From Allomyces arbusculus (taxonomy: Eukaryota; Blastocladiomycota; Blastocladiomycetes; Blastocladiales; Blastocladiaceae), in NCBI GenBank assembly GCA_027604705.1, contig JADHYV010000118.1, positions 1-42,117 of the forward strand: DNA of 42,117 bases, in the 5' to 3' direction. The translations under genes were made by a program, and so were the position numbers. Each line of letters opens with the position of its first letter. Position 1 is the stretch's first letter. Below the pieces are notes generated by a model, which made no database searches, was not told the origin of the DNA, and saw nothing but the letters and a program-made list of their open reading frames with translations. Shown here piece by piece: positions 1 to 8,966 of this stretch.

Positions 1-108
1 TGAACGAGAACGAAACGCGGCAGGCGGGTCAGTCGACTGTTGCGCACTCGCGGGCGGGGATCACAAGTCGGTGCAGAACGTTGAACGCGTCGAGACAGCG
101 CTACTTAC

Positions 109-142
109 CGATACCAACGGCGGGAGAGTCGAGCTTCGACAT
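109..142 (-). CDS. First exon of an Hsp70-like gene (partial, runs off left edge)
   Basis: The minus strand reads ATG at 142 and encodes MSKLDSPAVGI plus one base, followed by a strong donor (GTAAGT from 108). Cytosolic SSA/HSPA8-type Hsp70 proteins begin MSK..AVGIDLGTTYS, so the next exon should begin with AC of the Asp codon and encode LGTTYS. That exon lies beyond the left edge; positions 1-108 are intron. The product would be an ATP-driven cytosolic chaperone. The same exon, with only two synonymous differences, occurs at 41753-41786 on the opposite strand, which supports it as a real conserved coding start. Only 11 residues are visible, so the family call is an inference from the N-terminus and the splice phase. 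Confidence 0.6.
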
Positions 143-224
143 GGTAGAGCAGAGATCGTTGTGATTCAGGCAGTCGTTGTTGACTGGAGGTGTCGAGGAT
201 TGTTGGTTGAAGTGCTGAGCGAGA

Positions 225-250
225 CGGGCGGGGACGCGAGCCCTTTTGAA
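225..250 (-). promoter_or_regulatory. Conserved promoter block of the left Hsp70-like gene
   Basis: About 100 bases upstream of the ATG the minus strand reads TTCAAAAGGGC, then GCGTCCCCGCCCG. The right-hand copy has TTCAAAAGCGCCG, then GCGTCCCCGTGCCCG, at 41671-41698, about 80 bases upstream of its ATG. Flanking sequence is much less alike, so the block looks constrained or recently shared. I see no perfect heat-shock element (alternating nGAAn) in it. Confidence 0.45.
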
Positions 251-490
251 CGGGCTGCGACTGGAGTGGGATGGGCTGCGCGCCACATCACTGACCACGT
301 CGACGGAGAACTCGGTGGAAGCGTGAGGCGTAAGTGGCGTCTTCACTTTTCCTTTCCCTGCTTTCTCCACGCCATCGATGCTTCCTTGCGATTCTGTTTC
401 TGTCAGCGACCACGGCGGCAGTAACCATGCGTACGACAGGCAGCAACCAAGCACTGCTGACGTGCTGGGCGAGTCGGCACGATGACTGTT

Positions 491-520
491 GCTTCTCCCC
501 GCTTCTCCCCGCTTCTCCCT
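491..520. repeat. 10-bp tandem repeat, 3 copies
   Basis: Three units of GCTTCTCCCC, the last ending in T. They lie about 350 bases upstream of the left Hsp70-like ATG. On that gene's strand they place GAAGC every 10 bp, one helical turn. GAA triplets in phase could matter for a heat-shock factor, but the standard alternating inverted arrangement is absent. Confidence 0.7.
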
Positions 521-896
521 GTCTCGTGACGCTCCTCCTTGGTGCTTCGACGATGGCAAACCAAATATGGTCTCTTTCTCTCCCTCCCTTTCGGAGTTCA
601 TTTTGACAGCTCCCTTCCTCCAACTGTTCAAGCGTTTATGAGCCAGGTCGTTGTTGGTAAAGTCTCGATTCGTCCATGTGCCTTGGGCGCGCGGAACGAA
701 ATTAACCACGTTTGACACTTCGCAGTCACCAAACGGGGAGAAAACAACTTGCCGAGAAAAAAACTATGCATTACGACCCCATCGCGATCATCACGGACAA
801 CAGCGTTCGCGTTCCCGTTGACCCGGCCGGCGCAGCGAGCAGGGGCTTGGTGGGGTAAAGACAGAACACGTCGGCAAAACCCACACGCGCAGCCGA

Positions 897-1701
897 TTAA
901 TTGTAGGCCGCAACGTGGAAGTACGTCGTCGGGCTGTCGGTCGGGAGGTTCGAGTCGGTCGACCGCTGGAAATCGTGCACGTGGATCGCCGGCGGCGTCG
1001 GGAGCGCAGACGTATCGGCGAGAATCGATTCGACCGTCGGCGCCTCGGTGATCGGGACAACGTTCATGCCGGGACCCTGCGGCAGACTGGCGTGGGGGGA
1101 CGTGCGAAATGTCAGATCGATGGCTCGCGGGCTTGCAACAGCGAACCGACGACAACGTACACCTTGGCGGCACCCGCAGCGAGCGCGGGCGTCGTCGGGT
1201 TCGCGTAGATGGTCGTCTGCGGGAAGTTGCGGCGTGTGTCACGCTGGAAATAGTAGTTGTTGGTGATGCGGTCGTTCGGGCTGGAAAAAGAGCGGAGGGG
1301 CCAGCGTCAGCTCCTCTGCAATCGGTGCGAGCGATGTCAAACAGCCGGGTGGACAATATGTTGCCACACTTGCCGCCGTCGAGAATGACAGGGTAGAATT
1401 AATCGTACAGTTCCGGGGCCTTGTACGCGGGCTGCGAGCTAAAAGACGATATCAACCCCACAATACAGATCGCCGACATTCAATATTCTGGCCTCGGAAT
1501 TGGAATTGCTGCGACCACACAATGCGGGACGCAGTTCGCGTCCTGATCGCCGCGTCGGCTCATTTTACTTGAAACATGTTGAACATACGCCGGGGGGATG
1601 GCGCGGAACGAGCCCGACCAGAGGTCCGGCTCGATGACCTGCGGGTTGACGACCAAGCGCAGTCGCTTGGCCAACTTCATAATCATGCCCTCCTTCGACA
1701 T
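897..1701 (-). CDS. NDUFA7: NADH:ubiquinone oxidoreductase subunit NDUFA7/B14.5a-like
   Basis: Accessory subunit of mitochondrial complex I (fungal name NUZM). The model has four exons: 1589-1701, 1409-1438, 1161-1280 and 897-1086. Phases agree throughout and give about 150 aa. The start ATG at 1701 has a good context (CAACCATG). Splicing yields PPASQPAYKAPELPNDRIT followed by NNYYFQRDTRRNFPQT, which matches the family core remembered from human NDUFA7 (LSNNYYCTRDGRRE). The N-terminus is short and basic (KLAKRLRLVVNP), and the C-terminus ends YFHVAAYN. Exon 2 is only 30 nt. For exon 3, donor GTACGT (1160) joined to acceptor CAG (1087) was chosen; a GTGTAC donor two bases earlier with a downstream CAG would drop a few residues. 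The protein is longer than the human one (about 113 aa). It is convergent with nothing, and the minus-strand JJJ1 gene lies upstream. Confidence 0.72.
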
Positions 1702-1959
1702 GGTTGCAGGTAGTCGCGGGCGCAAATGGGTAGAGATGGGTCCACTGGCACGCGTGCTCCAAGTTGGCTGCACGCTTGAGCTTGGCCACGACAAGCTGGA
1801 CATGATTTCTCTGCTTCGTTTTTTGACCAGTCACTTGCGGGTGAAAGCTTTGACAGAACGCCTTTGCATCGGCGAAAACCTCAGGTTTTGAGCCGGCATC
1901 TCATAACAATCGGAGTCGTTGAGCAAGCCAAATCCAAAGAGAGCCTGACAAGAGTATAT

Positions 1960-3851
1960 TCACCTCCTCTTCTTCTTGCCGCCCTTGCCTCGAATCTCAT
2001 CCCAATCATCCGCAGATCCCTGGAACTTGACGGCGAGCGCGTGGCCCGTCTCCTTGATGTGGGTGAAGAGCTTGGATCGAGACGTGAAGTTGGTTGAGCA
2101 CACGTTGCAGCGGTGCGTGGTGGATGCGTCCGCCGCCGCCGCCGCCGCGCTGGTCTTGACCTTCTTGGCCTTCTTTGCCTTGGCCTTGGAGACCGGTGAC
2201 GGGGTCTCGTCAACATCGTCGTCGCCGGCAGCGTCGGGCCTTACGTCCTCAGCGGCAAGGTCGTCAAGGTCGTCATCGGTGGGAGGTGACAGCGGTTGCG
2301 GTGATGGTGTCGCGGGCGCCGACTTGCCCGCCTTTGCAGACACCGTTTTGGCCTTGCTCGCGGCCTTGGCTTCGCGCACGGCCTTGAGATGTTTCTTGCT
2401 CTTGCAGTGCGCGTCGAGCTGCGCCTGCATCGTGAACACCTTCTCGCACGGCTCGCAGTGGAAAGTCGGTGCAGCACTCGGCGCGCCATGGTCCTCGGGT
2501 CCTGCAGGCGACGTCGTATCAGCTTCGTCGTCGTCGCCATCCACCTGGTCCGAGATTGGCGTGTGACGCTCCATAAACTCGTCGTCGGCCGCGAGTTCCT
2601 GGCGGAGCTTGGCGACGCGCTTGGCGTGCGCCTTGGTCGACTCGTGGTGCGCGACGGCTTCGGGGCCCGCGAGAAACTTGTCGCACGCAGCACAATACAG
2701 GTCGTGGTCGAGTTCGAGATCGTCGAGCTGGTCGGCGATCTCGTCAATCCCGTCTTCGTCCGAGTCCGAGTCCGAGTCGTCCGAGTCGAGGTCGCTGAAC
2801 CCGTCGAGCTTGCTGTAGTCGACGCGCGCCCAATCTTGCTCGACATAGTCGCTCGCGGCCTGCGCATGCGCGGCCTTCATCTTCTTCAGATTCTCGAGGT
2901 GCTGCTGCTGCCGTGCCTGTCGCTCCTGCGCAGCCTGCTCGGCAAAGGCCTTGACGCGCGGGTCGCGCTTCTTGACAAAGTCGACGAGTTTCTGTTGAGA
3001 TGGCAAGATGAGTATGGTTAACCGGGAGCACCAGTGCGCAAATGGCAAAACCACGAGTAGAGGTACCTTGACCGTGTCGACATACTCGCGCCTTTCCGTC
3101 TCGCGCAGCTTCTTGTTCTCCTTTTCCATGAGCCGACGAATACGGCGATCGGGCGCATTGCGCAGGTCCCACTTGTCGCGCCAGCTGAACGACTTGACAG
3201 TCGCAAAGCCGTCCCAGAGCCCGTAGAACAAGTCGACCGTGGCCTTGTCGGCCTTGGCGTCGCCAAACGTGACGCGGTACCAGTCTGGGTGCAGCGCGAC
3301 CACTTCGTCGCGCGCCGCATAGTCGCGCGCGGCCAATTCCTCCTGGAAGAGCTGCGCAAACAGGTTGCGGTAGATGGCGTAAAACCCGTCGGCGCGGTCG
3401 TTGAACCCGGAATGGATGCCAGTCGAAAAGTAACGCATGAGCGTGTCGGTCGAGAGACCCGTGCCGGATGCGTCGCCGTCGGCGTCGCGCAGGATCTGGT
3501 CGCGGTGCGCGTCGTACCAGGCGCGCTCTTGAGGGTCGGTCAGGACCTGCGCAAGAGGTTGTTCAGCTTGAGCGAGAAAGGGGACGGGCGGGGACACGGC
3601 AGATGGCGCACCTCGTAGGCCTGCTGCACAAGGATGAAACGGTCCTGCGCGCCCTGAGGATCGTCACGGTTCTTGTCTGAGCAAGAACAAGAATACCGTC
3701 AGCACCAGCTTTTCGAAGTGACAATGACGTGATCGCTTCGAAAAGTACCGGGATGGCATTCCAGGGCCTTTTTGCGGTAGGCCTTTTTCAAATCGGCGTC
3801 GGTCGCGGTGCGCTCGACACCGAGCACTTCGTAGTGGCACTTGCGCGCCAT
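1960..3851 (-). CDS. JJJ1: J-domain zinc-finger protein JJJ1/DNAJC21
   Basis: Class C J-protein that stimulates a cytosolic Hsp70 ATPase. In yeast it helps recycle the Arx1/Rei1 shuttling factors during late 60S ribosome maturation. Exons: 3749-3851, 3612-3676, 3067-3546 and 1960-2991, giving 559 aa. The J domain (about residues 5-67) begins [20 protein letters not shown]. Its HPD motif is rebuilt across the first intron (CCC-G|AC). The next region, with [12 protein letters not shown] and [14 protein letters not shown], is typical of the family. Three C2H2-like fingers follow at about 314-336 (CAACDKF), 395-417 (CEPCEKVF) and 506-532 (CNVCSTNF), separated by acidic stretches. The C-terminus is lysine-rich. 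The third intron (2992-3066, 75 bp) has no stop and keeps the frame if retained, but splicing restores [17 protein letters not shown] as in relatives. The gene is divergent from the DCAF6-like gene. Confidence 0.93.
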
Positions 3852-4215
3852 AGTTGCGGCAGTTGGAGGGGAAAGCGTTGACGTGCTTGCGGTTGGACTG
3901 GACTGGGCAGATAGGTTTGGTGCAGCGGTTGGAAAATGGGCTCGACGCGCGGTCGGGTGGAGCGTGGAGAGCCGGCAGTTTCCTTGAACCTTCAAAGGCG
4001 GGCAGTTGGTGCGGATGCCTTGTATTTATTTCCGAGAGTCGCCGTTGCCAGTCAAGACTTGCGATCAGAGCCGATCGCTTGGCCGACGTGGTGCAATGGA
4101 GACTCAATCCGGTTGGCAGATCGGTTGAGTCGAATGCTGCGCGCCTGCCACGTGCCGCGTTGCAGGTCGCGTTGAGGCGCTGCCCTCTTTTCGCATTTTG
4201 GTTCGCGTTTGGTCG
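3852..4215. promoter_or_regulatory. Divergent intergenic region JJJ1 / DCAF6-like
   Basis: A 364-bp gap between two divergent start codons that probably holds both promoters. I see no clear TATA box or repeated motif. The plus-strand gene could instead start at 4279, which would lengthen the gap. Confidence 0.5.
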
Positions 4216-7041
4216 ATGGCAGCGCGCAAGGCCAGACAGCGGCCAGACAGACCCTGCGCGCCGCGTTGCGATTTCGCGATGTCCTCTCCACGACAGCCTG
4301 CACGGAACTGCTGGCACTGCGGAACCGACACCTCATCCTCGCCGACCGCCCGCCGTGCTGCTGCTGCCGACCCCGCTACCAACGCTGCTGCCGCCTCCTC
4401 GCCGTCTCGTAAGCGCCCACGCTCTCGCTCCTCCGACCCGCTGAACGACCCAAATTCCTCCATGCTCGGCACATCGGACCCGCTCGCGTCGGACACCGAC
4501 CCGACGCGTCCATTGCCTTCGGGCGACGGCCCGTCGACGCACACGCTTGGTAACGTCAACGATGGCGAGGGCGACGATGATCTCGCCAACGACCCGCCAC
4601 CCTCGTTCTTCAAGAAACTGCACGCGCGTGAGCTCTCGGTCGGAACGCACGACGCGTCCTGGCGCCGCCTCCCCTTGTCTGGATCCGCGTCGGTTCCATC
4701 GTCGCCCGTGGTCGCGACACGCAAGCGCACGCGCACGCGTACCTTTTCGTACCGCGGCGGCGGTCTGCACGCGCTGGGTGTGCCAGCTGCCGCGGTCGCG
4801 CCCGACCCGGTTGTGGGGCGCGTCTACCGCCCGTTTGCGCAACGCATGCAGGTCGTCAACACGCTCGAGGGCCACGACGGGTGCGTCAATACGGTCACTT
4901 GGTCGCCGCACGGCGAGTTTATTGCGAGCGGCAGCGGTACGTGGTTTGCTCAGCAGCGCGTTGTGCTTGTCGATTGCTCGGTCGGGTGATGGAAGTGCTG
5001 ATCCACGACGCGGGCGTTCATCTTGGCAGACGATCAAATCATCAACATCTGGGCCGGCGACACGGGAGAGCGCGTGCATCGCGTCGTGTCGGGCCACACG
5101 GCCAACATCTTCTCCGTTAAGTGGATGCCCAACGACCCGTCGCTCACCAAGCTCATCAGTTGCGCCGCAGACGGTGCGTTTCATTTGGTTTTGGTGCATC
5201 CTCGTGTTCCGCTTTGACCCCCGCCGGGGCTGATACATTCCCGCCCGCCGCCAGGCAACATCCGGTACACGGAGCTGTCGCGCGCGCCAACGCTGAGTCT
5301 CGCGGCCACGGGCGGGACCGAAATCCCGACGACGCAGCCCGGATCGCAGTTTCGGTGCCATCAGGACATGACTTACATGGGTGCGTTGGCGTGGGCTCGC
5401 GTGGACGGTGGGTTTGTCATTTCCCTCCCTCCCGCTCCGATCCTCCCACTGTTTTCGTTGAGTATTCTCTGGTCCGCGATCGCACTTTGCTCACGGCTCT
5501 TTGTCGTCGACTTAGTCTTGCCTGATCCCGACAGTGATTCCGTGTTTTACAGTTGCTCGGACGACGGTACGATGCGCGTTTTCATTAACTTGAAGCGGCC
5601 CGCCGCTCACGAGACAGTTTTATCGCTAGGTCACATCAACCGCTACGACTTGCGCGAGCGCACCACCTGCAACTGCCACGGTCAGTGCACACGGCACTCG
5701 TTCATCAACTACCAGCAAGTGCGGCTCAATGTGCAGCACCGGGCTGCCGGCGGCACGGGTACCGCGCCCGCCGTGACCGAGCAGACCCCGGCGAGCACCA
5801 GCCGGTCGCGTCTGTTTGAGCGGCTGCTAGGCCTGTCGCCGCCGTCGGGCGTGACGTGCCTCGATTTCCGGCCCGATTTCCCGGCTTACCTCGCCGCATC
5901 GTCGAATGACGACCGCGTTTCCGTGTTTGACAAGCGGCAGCCGACGCGGCCTATCTACCAGTTTGTCCCGCCATTTGCCAATTCGCGTGCTCGCGCGCGC
6001 GTCCCGCACAAGATCACGGACTGCCGGTTCGACCCGTTGAGCGTCGACGGCGAGCTGCTCGTGTCCTACTCGGACCAGGACACGTACCTGGTGCGGCCGA
6101 CGTGGGCCAACGAGACGAGTGGCGAGGCCGATATTGTGCAGCGGTACACGGGCCACTGCAACGAGAAGACGATGGTACGCTCGGGGCTGTTTGCCGGCTC
6201 TGAGCCAACGAAGAACTGACCATGCTCTTTACCTCACGTTTTCTAGATCAAAGAGTCCAACTTCTTCGGCTCGGACTTGATCCTCGGCGGCTCCGACGAC
6301 GGCAATCTCTTCATTTGGGATCGCGCGACGGGCCATGTGCTCGACGTGCTCGAGGGCGACGGCCGCATCGTCAATTGCGTGCAGCCGCACCCGGACTTGC
6401 CCTACCTGCTCACGGCGGGCATCGACGACTCGATCAAGGTCATGCAGCCGAGCAACGACCCGCCAGGGGACGCGCCCGAGGACTTGCCCGACGGGCTCGA
6501 CCCGCTCGCCATGACCGATCGCCCAGCGCTCTACGAGCAGTCGCGCCGCACCAAGGTGTTCACGGCCGTGCGCGAGAATCTGCGCATGCGGTCGCGGCAC
6601 CCGCTCTCGGCCGACTATGTGCCGTCGAGAATTGCCGATGACGCGCCGGCCGGGGGACACGGCGAGGGCGGCGCGCGTGGAGGGGTCCAGGTGACCATGG
6701 GGATTTCGGGCGACGAGGACGAGGATGAGGAAGGCGGCGACGAGTCGGACCACGATCGCCGTGTCACACACGTGTTCCCGCCCGAGGACTTGCCGCTGTT
6801 CCTGATCCGGCTGCTCGGGATGATGGAGTCGGCTGAGGGCACGCCGGGGGAGGGGGCTGCGGACGATGGCGACGAGGAGCATGGGCACGATGCCGACGAC
6901 GAGGGAGAAGAGGATGAAGAGGGTGACGTGGAACAAGAGCGCACGCGCCGGCGGTCGCGGTGGTTGCGGACCGGCGAAAGTGCTTTGTCGGACACGTCCT
7001 CGGACGAGTCGTCGGGCGAGGACGAGGACGAGCACGCCTAA
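4216..7041 (+). CDS. DCAF6: DCAF6/DCAF8-type WD40 protein (probable CUL4-DDB1 substrate receptor)
   Basis: Exons: 4216-4936, 5030-5173, 5255-5380, 5516-6174 and 6247-7041, about 814 aa (793 aa if the ATG at 4279 is used). All phases agree. The first ~200 residues are Ser/Pro/Arg-rich and disordered. WD40 repeats start near residue 211 (VVNTLEGHDGCVNTVTWSP) and include ISCAADGNIRYTEL, FYSCSDDGTMRVF and GVTCLDFRPDFPAYL. The segment KTMIKESNFFGSD followed by LILGGSDDGNLFIWDRATGH closely follows the remembered DCAF6 sequence (ARTMIKEANFWG), and VNCVQPHPDLPYLLTAGIDD matches the family's last repeat. The tail is strongly acidic (Glu/Asp runs). DCAF proteins present substrates to CUL4-DDB1 ubiquitin ligases; that role is inferred from family. 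Choice between DCAF6 and DCAF8 is likely but not certain. Confidence 0.88.
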
Positions 7042-7542
7042 TCGTCCAGCGCATGGCGGAATGTGGACTGCATGCTGTCTTGTCCACCGTGCACCGTGGG
7101 CGAGCGAGGGGAGCGAAGCGCGCGTGTCGCGTGTTGTGCAGGTTCAATGTGCTCCAGCAGGATGCGACCGCCACCTTGGGTCGGTCGGTCAGAATTCGTA
7201 AATATTTTTCACGTCTACACCATTCAACACGATTCCATTCTATTTCAATCCATTCTATTTCATTCCATTCTATTTCATTCCATTTCTCTGGCCAGAAACT
7301 CAGCAATCTTTGTCATGTCAAGCCGGCACCGACGCGGGTGTGTTGTGTTGGGCACAGTGGCATAAAGTCAAGGGTAAAAAATGGGCCAGTCCCACGGCTG
7401 CCAAACGCGCCCATCGGGATCGCGACCGCCATCGTCGCCCAAGATTTAAATCAGCACGCTCCCCGCGGCGCAAAGTCCTCTCCAACCAGTTGCACACCGT
7501 TCCCGGTCAACTGCAAGTTCAACTTCCAGCACGATCAACACC
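7042..7542. other. Intergenic between DCAF6-like gene and aldo-keto reductase
   Basis: About 500 bp with no supported gene. It contains the 3' flank of the WD40 gene, an AT-richer stretch, the 15-bp tandem repeat at 7232-7286, and the reductase promoter. The reductase ATG at 7543 lies in a good context (CAACACCATGG). Confidence 0.6.
7232..7286. repeat. 15-bp tandem repeat upstream of the aldo-keto reductase
   Basis: Three full units of ATTCCATTCTATTTC (the second begins AATCC) plus a partial fourth. It is much more AT-rich than its surroundings. TTC triplets recur every 5 bases or so in direct orientation. It lies about 260-310 bases upstream of the reductase start. Confidence 0.8.
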
Positions 7543-8966
7543 ATGGCCAACAACATGTATAGACGAGTCCAATCCGACGCGACGCGAGGCGACGCGACTC
7601 GGTCAATATGGAGCACCGCGCCCTCTCTCCGCCACTGACCCGGAGGGCTCCAACGTTGGTAGGGAGTACCGCTACCTCGGCCGATCGGGGCTCAAAGTAC
7701 CCGTCCTGTCGCTCGGTACGCGTCAAGCGCGAGCAAGCAGGCATCAGATGCCCGTAACTGACGCGTTATTGCTCCAACTAGGCGGCTGGATCACGTATGG
7801 GTCGCAGGTCAACAACGATATGACCTTCCAGTGCATGAAGACCGCGTTTGACCTGGGCATCGTGCGTCTCGCGATTCCATTGTTGCCGCGCCGCCCCGCT
7901 GTGCTTCAACTGACCACGACAGCGCGTGTCCTGTTAGAACATGTTCGACACGGCCGAGGTCTACGCGACGGGCCAGTCGGAGATCGACATGGGCGAGGCG
8001 ATCAAGCGGCTCGAGTGCAAGCGGTCCGACCTGGTCATCACGACAAAGCTCTTCTGGGGTGGCAAGGGGCCCAACGACCGCGGTCTCTCGCGCAAGCACA
8101 TTATCGAGGGCCTGCGCGCGTCGCTTGCGCGCTTGCAGCTCGAATACGTGGACGTGGTCTTTGCGCACCGCCCCGACACGGACACGCCCATGGAGGAGAT
8201 CGTCCGTGCGTTCAACTGGGTCATCGACCAAGGCTATGCTTTCTATTGGGGCTCGTCCGAGTGGAGCTCGCAGCAAATTACCGAGGCGCACATGGTCGCG
8301 CAGCGGTTGAACCTGATTGGGCCACTCTGCGAGCAGGTACGACCTTTACTTTTGGTTTCTCCAGAAGTCGATGACCGAACGCTTTCTGACGCGTCGTGCA
8401 ACCCGAATCATTAGCCGCAGTACAACATGCTTCACCGCGAGCGGTTCGAGAAGGAGTACCTGCCGCTCTACAAGAACTTTGGCCTCGGCACGACGATTTG
8501 GTCGCCGCTCGGTGCGTATTGCCTCTCGTCCTTTCTGTTGGCGCCGTATGACTAGTTCTCACCCTCTCCACCCACCCCAACATCTTTAGCCTCGGGCATC
8601 CTCACGGGCAAGTACAACAACACGATCCCGAGCGACTCGCGGTTCGCGATTTCGGGCAACTCGCTCATGGAGCGCATGCGCACGAGTCTGTCGACCGACG
8701 AGGGCGCGGCCAAGCTCGAAAAGGTTCGACAGCTGTCGGTGATTGCCGAGCGGCTCGGTGCGACGCCCGCGCAGCTCGCGCTCGCGTGGTGCGTCAAGAA
8801 CCCGAACGTCTCGACGGTGATCACGGGCGCGTCGCGGCCGTCGCAGATTGTCGAGAACGTGCGCGCGTTGCAGATTGTGCCCAAGCTCACGCCCGAGGTC
8901 ATTGCCGAGATCGAGGCGGTCTTGGGGAACAAGCCCGAGCCGGAGGTCAACTTCCGCAACATGTAA
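7543..8966 (+). CDS. Aldo-keto reductase, Kv-channel beta-subunit-like (AKR6/AKR7 type)
   Basis: NADPH-dependent oxidoreductase of the AKR fold, likely reducing aldehydes. Exons: 7543-7556, 7663-7715, 7782-7861, 7938-8336, 8415-8511 and 8590-8966, giving 339 aa in the expected size range. The first exon is only 14 nt; its last codon is split (AT|G), and the spliced N-terminus reads [18 protein letters not shown]. The catalytic tetrad is complete: Asp53 and Tyr58 in [10 protein letters not shown], Lys86 in [10 protein letters not shown], His126 in [10 protein letters not shown]. The run [20 protein letters not shown] and the C-terminal [18 protein letters not shown] match Kv-beta-type AKRs. 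Animal Kv-beta subunits have Asn where this protein has His126, so it may be a more active enzyme. No Kv channel is seen in the window. Physiological substrate unknown. Confidence 0.93.

Larger units (their letters stand above)
143..896. other. Intergenic: Hsp70 upstream region and NDUFA7 3' flank
   Basis: No supported gene. It holds the promoter side of the left Hsp70-like gene, including the conserved block at 225-250 and a 10-bp tandem repeat at 491-520. The far end is the 3' flank of the NDUFA7-like gene. Open frames here have no recognisable domain and read like chance GC-rich frames. Confidence 0.6.

Noticed and set aside
628-1356. 242-codon minus-strand frame across the NDUFA7 region
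   Set aside because: It runs through the introns and is out of frame with the conserved NNYYFQRDTRR exon; the spliced model explains the sequence better.
4333-5361. 342-codon minus-strand frame opposite the DCAF6-like gene
   Set aside because: Arg-rich, crosses three introns of the sense gene, no homology; a shadow frame.
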